Positions 58,784-64,000 of a DNA stretch of 64,000 nt are shown here, one piece after another. A program made the translations under genes and the position numbers. The notes beneath the pieces are model-generated. The model did no database searches. It saw only the letters and a list, made by a program, of their open reading frames with translations, and was not told the DNA's origin. The stretch is from an uncultured Campylobacter sp. (GTDB lineage Bacteria; Campylobacterota; Campylobacteria; Campylobacterales; Campylobacteraceae). Where the stretch lies: assembly GCA_900539255.1 (NCBI GenBank), contig UQBJ01000008.1, positions 1 through 64,000 on the forward strand, given 5' to 3'. Position 1 is the stretch's first letter. The number at the start of each line of letters is the position of its first letter.

Positions 58784-60152
58784 CGTTTTTCCTTACAAAG
58801 CCCTCTAACACGCACTTTACTAAAAAATCACTGCTTGCAAGCTCTATATCATCAGGCACTTCTTGCCCCACGCTAAAAAAGCTCATCGGCACATTTGTGT
58901 CATAAATGAGCGAAAAAATGTTGCCAAAAACTTTGGTTTCGTCAAATTTAGTGATGATTAGGGTGTCAATGTCTAAATACTCTTTAAAATTCTTATACAC
59001 TTCCATTAAATCTTCCAACTTCGTGTTTGCCGAAACAACTAAATTCACATCTATGTCGGCGTTTGAGTGCGACAAAAATTCCTTTGTTTTTGCAAGTTTG
59101 CTTTGGTCATATTGTGAATTTCCTATGGTATCGACAAGTATCACCTCGCAATAGCTCAGCGTTTGTATGGCTTCGTCCAAATCCTTTGGCTCTATGCTAT
59201 CGATAATAGGCAGTTTCATCATCTTTGCATACTGAAAAAGCTGCTCCACAGCACCTATGCGGTAAGTGTCAAGCGTGATAATGCCTGTTTTGTAGCGTTT
59301 GTCTCCATAAGCATAACGAAAGGCAAGTTTTGCTAGCGTTGTCGTCTTGCCAACGCCCGTTGGTCCCACAAACATCATTATTTTTTGCTTTCTTATTTGC
59401 GTTTCTGGGCGGCAGGGCAGCATATTGCGAAGTAGTGAGTAAAAGTAACGCGACACGGCATCGGGGTTAGTTTTCATCGATGCGGGCATATTTTCAATAG
59501 TCGCTTTCATAATCGCCTGCAAATGTTCCTCTTTCATCTTGCTTGCCTTTGCGAGCTTGTAAATGCTGGCAAATTCAGGCGGTATAGTAATGTCGCCCAA
59601 ATTCGCCTTGTCGTTCCACATCGTGTCGATGAGTATGCTTACCTTTTCGCTGAGCTTTGTGATTTTTTTGTCAAGCATTTCCATTTTTTTGTCATACACG
59701 GGCTTTTCAGCCTCATCGCCGCTCATCATTTGTGAGATTTCCTCAGCGGCTTCTGAGAGTTTTTTGCCAAAATCTTTCAAGCTACTATTTTGTGGCTCTT
59801 TTGGCTGTGCGGCTTGCTCGTAAGCTCTATCGCGAGATGCTTTGGCTCTTTGTGAAAAGTCCAAAACCACATCATCATCGGCTTTTGTGCGCGAAGAATT
59901 TAAATTTGCGCTTGAATTTTGGGCTTTGGCTGAATTTGCGCTTGGCGTGGCTTTGCCGATTTTAGCAAGATGAGCTTGATAGTCCTTTTCTTCAATCGCA
60001 ATGATAACCTCATACAAGGGCTTTTGCGTGAGTGTTTTAGCCCGAATTTGCTTTTGAGTAACGAGCATAGCCTCATCGCCGTAATCTTGCTTTATTTTAG
60101 GAATGATTTCATCGGTGTTTTCCACCGTGAAAGTGTGAAGAAGCTGTCCCAC
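58776..60152 (-). CDS. flhF: flagellar biosynthesis GTPase FlhF
   Basis: 458 residues; SRP-type GTPase that sets polar flagellar placement and, in Campylobacter, is needed for sigma-54 gene expression. N-terminal B domain (QLLHTFTVENTDEIIPKIKQDYGDEA), N domain about 180-260, G domain with GPTGVGKTTTLAKLAFRY near 280, DTYRIGAVEQL and DTIGNSQYD. The start is GTG at 60152 with AAAGGA seven bases upstream; the longer frame runs into folK. The start base also belongs to the folK stop codon. Confidence 0.94.
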   Translation of the reverse strand: MGQLLHTFTVENTDEIIPKIKQDYGDEAMLVTQKQIRAKTLTQKPLYEVIIAIEEKDYQAHLAKIGKATPSANSAKAQNSSANLNSSRTKADDDVVLDFSQRAKASRDRAYEQAAQPKEPQNSSLKDFGKKLSEAAEEISQMMSGDEAEKPVYDKKMEMLDKKITKLSEKVSILIDTMWNDKANLGDITIPPEFASIYKLAKASKMKEEHLQAIMKATIENMPASMKTNPDAVSRYFYSLLRNMLPCRPETQIRKQKIMMFVGPTGVGKTTTLAKLAFRYAYGDKRYKTGIITLDTYRIGAVEQLFQYAKMMKLPIIDSIEPKDLDEAIQTLSYCEVILVDTIGNSQYDQSKLAKTKEFLSHSNADIDVNLVVSANTKLEDLMEVYKNFKEYLDIDTLIITKFDETKVFGNIFSLIYDTNVPMSFFSVGQEVPDDIELASSDFLVKCVLEGFVRKNDE

Positions 60153-60772
60153 TAAACTTTCCTTTCTAAAATTTCGCCCAAGGGCAAGATAACGCTTATG
60201 CGCTCGCTCACGCCTGTGTGTGGCAGGGTGCAAAAGCCGTCATTATGGCACTTTGCGCTAAAATACAACAAATCAATATCAAGCGTTCGCGGCGCGTTTT
60301 TAAAACTGCGTTGGCGTTTAAATTTAAGCTCATAATGCAAAAGCACTTTCAGCAAAGCCCTTGCGTGCAACGCACTTTGCACGAAAAGCACAGCGTTGGT
60401 AAAATCCCTTTGCGCCACAAAACCAAAAGCCTTGTTTATCAGCAAGGACGAGCTTGCAAGCACCTTTATCCTTTTATCATCTATCAGTAAGCGAAAGAGC
60501 TTTTTAAGCGTAAATTTTTCATCGTTCATATTGCTTCCAAGTCCTAAAATCGCAAGATATTTGGCTGAATTTCGCTTCTTTGTGGCAAAGGGATAAAAGC
60601 GAATTCTTACCATTTTCCTTGCCCCAGCCACCACCAAAGGCTCGCAAAAGTCCGCAAAATAAGGCTTTTGCTTTGACAAAGCCTTTGCATTTTTTGGCAC
60701 AAGCGCACTTTGCGTGGCTTTGTGTGTCTTTAAAGCCGAATTCATCGCCTTTTTTGACAAGGTTTGTCTCAC
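60152..60772 (-). CDS. folK: 2-amino-4-hydroxy-6-hydroxymethyldihydropteridine pyrophosphokinase
   Basis: 206 residues; pyrophosphoryl transfer step of folate synthesis. HPPK motifs: LGLGSNMNDEKF near 75, RDFTNAVLFVQSALHARALL, and APRTLDIDLLYFSA near 165. The start is taken as the GTG in a GTGA overlap with the aroQ stop. The basic N-terminal extension of about 70 residues is longer than in most HPPK proteins, so a later start (for example the ATG at 60745) is possible. Confidence 0.88.
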   Translation of the reverse strand: MRQTLSKKAMNSALKTHKATQSALVPKNAKALSKQKPYFADFCEPLVVAGARKMVRIRFYPFATKKRNSAKYLAILGLGSNMNDEKFTLKKLFRLLIDDKRIKVLASSSLLINKAFGFVAQRDFTNAVLFVQSALHARALLKVLLHYELKFKRQRSFKNAPRTLDIDLLYFSAKCHNDGFCTLPHTGVSERISVILPLGEILERKV

Positions 60773-61245
60773 TTAGCTTTTTTTGCATTTGTCGCCTTGA
60801 TTTGCTCGATTTGCGTGCAGATTTGCACCACGCCCATTAAGGCTAGATGATACCCAAAGGGACCAAACCCAGACACAGAGCCGCTACAAACGGGTGCGAT
60901 GAGACTTTTGTGCCTAAATTCCTCGCGTGCAGCTATGTTTGTGATATGCACTTCTATCGTTGGCAAGCCCACAGCCGCAATCGCATCGCGCAAAGCCACA
61001 GAAGTGTGCGTGTAGCCTGCGGCGTTGATGATGATACCATCTTTCGTGCCAAGGCATTCTTGCACCTTATCGACCAGCTCGCCTTCAAAGTTGCTTTGAA
61101 AAAATTCAAGCTCAACGCCTTGTTGCTGACTTGCCGCAAGCTTCATTTGCTCGTGAATGTCCTGCATTTTCATAAGCCCGTAAAGCCCTGTCTCACGGAC
61201 TCCAAGCATATTTATGTTAGGACCTTGGATAACCATTATTTTCAT
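60769..61245 (-). CDS. aroQ: type II 3-dehydroquinate dehydratase
   Basis: 158 residues; third step of the shikimate pathway. VIQGPNINMLGVRETGLYG at the N-terminus with the catalytic Tyr, NAAGYTHTSVALRDAI near 78, and EVHITNIAAREEFRHKSL with the catalytic His/Arg. First gene of the operon that continues through folK and flhF to fliY. AAAGG precedes the ATG. Confidence 0.95.
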   Translation of the reverse strand: MKIMVIQGPNINMLGVRETGLYGLMKMQDIHEQMKLAASQQQGVELEFFQSNFEGELVDKVQECLGTKDGIIINAAGYTHTSVALRDAIAAVGLPTIEVHITNIAAREEFRHKSLIAPVCSGSVSGFGPFGYHLALMGVVQICTQIEQIKATNAKKAK

Positions 61246-61344
61246 AAAAAAACCTTTATTTGAAAAAATTTCATAACATTATAACATTTTAAGCTAAATT
61301 TATTATAATTTACGCAGAATTTACTTAAATTTTAAGGAAAGATT

Positions 61345-62670
61345 ATGTTTATCATAAGGGCGCGCTATATTTTTTTGTGTGATGAGCGCTTTACTATACT
61401 TGAAAATAAGGCTTTTGTCTTTGATGAGCGCATTTTAGAGTGCGGAGAATTCGAGCTTTTGCGGGACAAATACCCGCAGGCAAAGCTTGTCCAAACCCCG
61501 CCCAACTCGCTCATCTTGCCCGCTTTCATCAACACACACACGCATTTAGAATTCAGCGCAAACGCCTACACCTTGCACTATGGCGACTTTTTAGTGTGGC
61601 TTAAATCCGTAATGAGCGCGCGCAGTGCTTTGAGCGAGCAGGCAAAAGATGAGCTTATCTTGCGAACCATTCGCACTATGCAGCAAAGCGGCACAGGCAC
61701 GCTTGGCGAGATTTCAAGCTTTGGCGGCGATTTAAAAGCTTGCGCGAAAAGCTCAGCTCGCATAGTTTTTTTCAACGAGCTTTTGGGCGTAAATTTGGCG
61801 CAAAATTCCACAAAACAGGCTGAATTTCTCACTCGCTTTCGCAAAAGCAAGGATTTAGCGCACGAGCGTTTTATCCCCGCCGTGAGTTTGCATAGCACTT
61901 ACTCTACAAATAGGGCTTTGGCGGAGTTTTTGCTGAATTTAGCGCAAAAAGAAGGCTTGCTTGTCAGCACGCATTTTTTAGAATCCCAGCACGAAAGCGC
62001 TTGGCTAAGGCAAGGCAGGGGGAAATTTAAGCAGTGGTTGCGCTTTGCAGATGAAAATCCACGCCCAAACTACTCTGTAAAGGACTTTGTGAAACTTTTT
62101 AAAGGGCAAAGGACGCTTTTTACGCATTGTGTTTATGCAAAGGACGATGAATTCGCGCTTTTTGACAAAAATTTGCATTTTATCACGCATTGTGCGTTTT
62201 CAAACCGCCTTTTAAGCCGAAAGACATTCGATTTAAAGGCAGCTTTGCGCCACAAAATGAGCGTAAATTTAGGCACAGACGGGCTTAGCTCAAACATAAG
62301 CCTTTCAATGCTTGATGAAATGCGGGCAAATTTGCTGATACACAGCGATTTTAAGGATTTAAGCGAGCTTGCCAGAATTTTGCTTTTAATGGCGACACGA
62401 AACGCAGCAAAGGCGCTAAATTTAGAGCTTGGCGAGATAAAAGCGGGGAAAATAGCTGATTTTAGCGTATTTGAAGTGGGCGATTTGCTTGCAAATGCTG
62501 AAAATTCAGCTCACAAAAATCCGCCCAAAAAGGACACAAATTCAAAGGCACACAAAACCCAAAGCCCAGCAAATCAAACTTTAAGCCAACTGCCCTTGCA
62601 GTTTGTCCTAAACGCTCAATTTGCAAACAAACTTTTCATAGCAGGCAAGCAAATAAACCTTGCAAGATAA
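61345..62670 (+). CDS. mqnX: aminofutalosine deaminase-type amidohydrolase
   Basis: 441 residues, metal-dependent amidohydrolase. ILPAFINTHTHLEFS near 58 (HxH metal site), later histidines in STHFLESQHES and FTHCVYAKDDE, the metal aspartate in NLGTDGLSSN near 312, and a C-terminal KIADFSVFEV. An unusual Asn/Lys/Ser-rich insert (about 388-415) interrupts the C-terminal part. In Campylobacter this gene beside aroQ is assigned to the futalosine route of menaquinone synthesis. It is divergent from aroQ; TATAAT lies near 61303. Confidence 0.82.
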   Translation: MFIIRARYIFLCDERFTILENKAFVFDERILECGEFELLRDKYPQAKLVQTPPNSLILPAFINTHTHLEFSANAYTLHYGDFLVWLKSVMSARSALSEQAKDELILRTIRTMQQSGTGTLGEISSFGGDLKACAKSSARIVFFNELLGVNLAQNSTKQAEFLTRFRKSKDLAHERFIPAVSLHSTYSTNRALAEFLLNLAQKEGLLVSTHFLESQHESAWLRQGRGKFKQWLRFADENPRPNYSVKDFVKLFKGQRTLFTHCVYAKDDEFALFDKNLHFITHCAFSNRLLSRKTFDLKAALRHKMSVNLGTDGLSSNISLSMLDEMRANLLIHSDFKDLSELARILLLMATRNAAKALNLELGEIKAGKIADFSVFEVGDLLANAENSAHKNPPKKDTNSKAHKTQSPANQTLSQLPLQFVLNAQFANKLFIAGKQINLAR

Positions 62671-62704
62671 ATCTAGCCTTGAATTTAAGGCATTTTGCAA
62701 AAGC

Positions 62705-64000
62705 CTAGCACACAAGCCTCAATCCAAAGCAGGCGGCAAAAAGCGTGGCAAAGGTAAAGATAAGGCTGAATTTAAGGTAGCTTTTAAGGCTAAAATTCAC
62801 GCCTTTGTTAGCTAAAAGCGCAAGCCACAAAAGCGTGCAAAGAGAGCCTATGGGAGTGAGCTTTGAGCCTATGTTGCAGCCTAGCAAATGCGCATAAATA
62901 AGGCTTTCTTTGAAATTTGGCTCGTTTATCGGGCTGAAACTACTTGAATTTTGAGCTAAATTTGCGAAAAAATCGCCCAGCAACAAATCCCCAAAAAGCA
63001 CCATAGGCAGGTTGTTAAACACGCTTGAAAAGAGAGCTGAAAGGCTTGCAAGGGTGAAAATGCCTGTGAATTTATCTTGCGAAAGCGTGCTTAAAAGGGC
63101 GGTTGAGGCTTCGTTTATGTCAAGTTTGCTCAGCGCAAAAACCACGACAAAAAGCCCAAAAACAAAGATGATAATGCTAAAAGGGGCGTTTTTAAGGGCG
63201 GTTGTGGCTTTTTTGGGGGCTTTGCGCCACAAAATGACGAGCAAAAAGAGCGCAAAAACAAGGCAGTTTAGGCTCAAAGGCAGCTTAAATTCACGCGAGA
63301 TGAAAAAGCTCGCCACAAAAAATGCCAGCAAGGCAAGATAAAAGGCAAAGAATTTGCCCGAAAGTTTTGGTGTGGTGGGCGCGCGAAAAGTTAAATTCGC
63401 CCGCAAAGCCTTGCGAAAGACGAGCAAAAAGAGCAAAAGGGCGGTGAGGAAGCCGAGCAAATTTGGCAAAAACAAGGTAATGGCAAAGTCCGCAAAGCCC
63501 AAAGCAAAGTAGTTTGCGGTGATAATGTTGGTAAGATTTGAGATAATCAGGGCGTTTGAGCTGGCATCGCACACGAAAGAAATGGCGAACAAAAAGGCTA
63601 AAACCGCGTTTGTATCCACGCTTTTGGCGCGCAAAAACAGCCCTAAAACGAGCGGGGTTAGGATTAAAATCGCTCCGTCATTTGCTAAAACCACGCTACA
63701 CAAGGCGCATAAAATGCAAAGTGCTATGAAAAGGGCTTTTGCGCTGATGATGAGCGTGTTTGGGGCGTTGCGTGGCGCAAAAAGCGGTGCTTGGCTCAAA
63801 TTTAATGTCAAATTCGAATTGGACAAATTTTGCGCGTTTGAATTTGGCGTGGTGTTGCTTTGTGGGGCGGTGAAATTTTGGCTAAATTCGCTTACTTTTT
63901 GCGAAGTAAAAAGAGTGTTAAAAGCCTTGTTGTCCTGTGAATTTGCGGGCGGAGTGAGTGAGTTTTGGCTTGAATTTAAGGCTAAATTTGAATTTTGCGC
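62705..64000 (-). CDS. ArsB/SLC13-like permease, 5' end beyond the window
   Basis: Membrane transporter of the ArsB type: NDGAILILTPLVLGL and SNALIISNLTNIITANYFALGFADFAI are characteristic, with NNLPMVLFGDLLLG and GCNIGSKLTPIGSL in the second half; eight or more membrane helices are visible. The frame has no ATG here and stays open to base 64000, so the gene is partial. A TTG at 63826 is possible but would omit the N-terminal helices normally preceding NDGA. The stretch encoded by about 63750-64000 is Asn/Ser/Gln/Thr-rich low complexity, which looks like an insertion in a loop between helices. The substrate (arsenite, antimonite or an organic anion) is not determined. Confidence 0.75.
   Translation of the reverse strand, partial: AQNSNLALNSSQNSLTPPANSQDNKAFNTLFTSQKVSEFSQNFTAPQSNTTPNSNAQNLSNSNLTLNLSQAPLFAPRNAPNTLIISAKALFIALCILCALCSVVLANDGAILILTPLVLGLFLRAKSVDTNAVLAFLFAISFVCDASSNALIISNLTNIITANYFALGFADFAITLFLPNLLGFLTALLLFLLVFRKALRANLTFRAPTTPKLSGKFFAFYLALLAFFVASFFISREFKLPLSLNCLVFALFLLVILWRKAPKKATTALKNAPFSIIIFVFGLFVVVFALSKLDINEASTALLSTLSQDKFTGIFTLASLSALFSSVFNNLPMVLFGDLLLGDFFANLAQNSSSFSPINEPNFKESLIYAHLLGCNIGSKLTPIGSLCTLLWLALLANKGVNFSLKSYLKFSLIFTFATLFAACFGLRLVC

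Overview
The window looks like chromosome of a Campylobacter-lineage epsilonproteobacterium. Several gene blocks follow orders I remember from Campylobacter jejuni: motB-motA-polA; ddl-ruvA-DUF342-murJ-cysS-msbA-pyrD; M23 peptidase-lpxC-tsaB-thrB-ylxR-infB; aroQ-folK-flhF-flhG-flgV-like-fliA-fliM-fliY with the aminofutalosine deaminase on the other side. Ribosome binding sites are AAAGGA-like, overlapping ATGA or GTGA junctions are frequent, and the flagellar promoters have the sigma-28 (GCCGATA) and sigma-54 (GG-N10-GC) form of this group. The blocks are joined in an order different from C. jejuni, and several joints carry palindromic intergenic repeats. Species cannot be named from the sequence alone.

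Layout. 1-2.5 kb: flagellin A behind an extremely G-poor tract and a sigma-28 promoter. 2.5-7.1 kb: repeat clusters, a pstCAB phosphate transporter lacking pstS but keeping a Pho box, and a 1.1 kb stretch without genes that holds a long stem-loop. 7.1-14.9 kb: motB, motA, polA, an unknown sigma-54 gene, a D-lactate dehydrogenase-like flavo/iron-sulfur protein and a selenocysteine tRNA. 15-28.6 kb: DMT transporter, ddl, ruvA, DUF342 protein, murJ, cysS, msbA, pyrD, an unknown sigma-54 gene with a Panacea-like N-terminus, kpsF, a small PNPOx-like protein and an unknown sigma-28 gene. 28.8-33.2 kb: a rhamnose/glycosyltransferase cassette attached directly behind infB, with a G10 tract in one glycosyltransferase. 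33.2-47.5 kb: infB to lpxC, M23 peptidase, a metB/cysM-type pair, dnaG, moeA-moaE-moaD, fumC. 47.5-55 kb: dps and ahpC sharing an 18-base operator, a 53-residue YjfB-like gene, flhB, flagellin B and an unknown sigma-54 gene. 55-62.7 kb: the fliY-to-aroQ flagellar/housekeeping operon and mqnX. 62.7 kb to the end: an ArsB-like permease running off the window.

How it fits together. The strongest theme is the flagellum: stator (motAB), export gate (flhB), switch (fliM, fliY), assembly regulators (flhF, flhG), sigma-28 itself (fliA) and two flagellins under different sigma factors 49 kb apart. Reading the promoters directly adds five uncharacterised genes to this circuit: three with sigma-54 promoters (146, 178 and 377 residues) and two with sigma-28 promoters (193 and 53 residues). 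These five are the best candidates here for undescribed biology. Other points of interest are the pstS-less Pho operon, the missing rmlB, the shared peroxide-type operator, and several unexplained repeat arrays.
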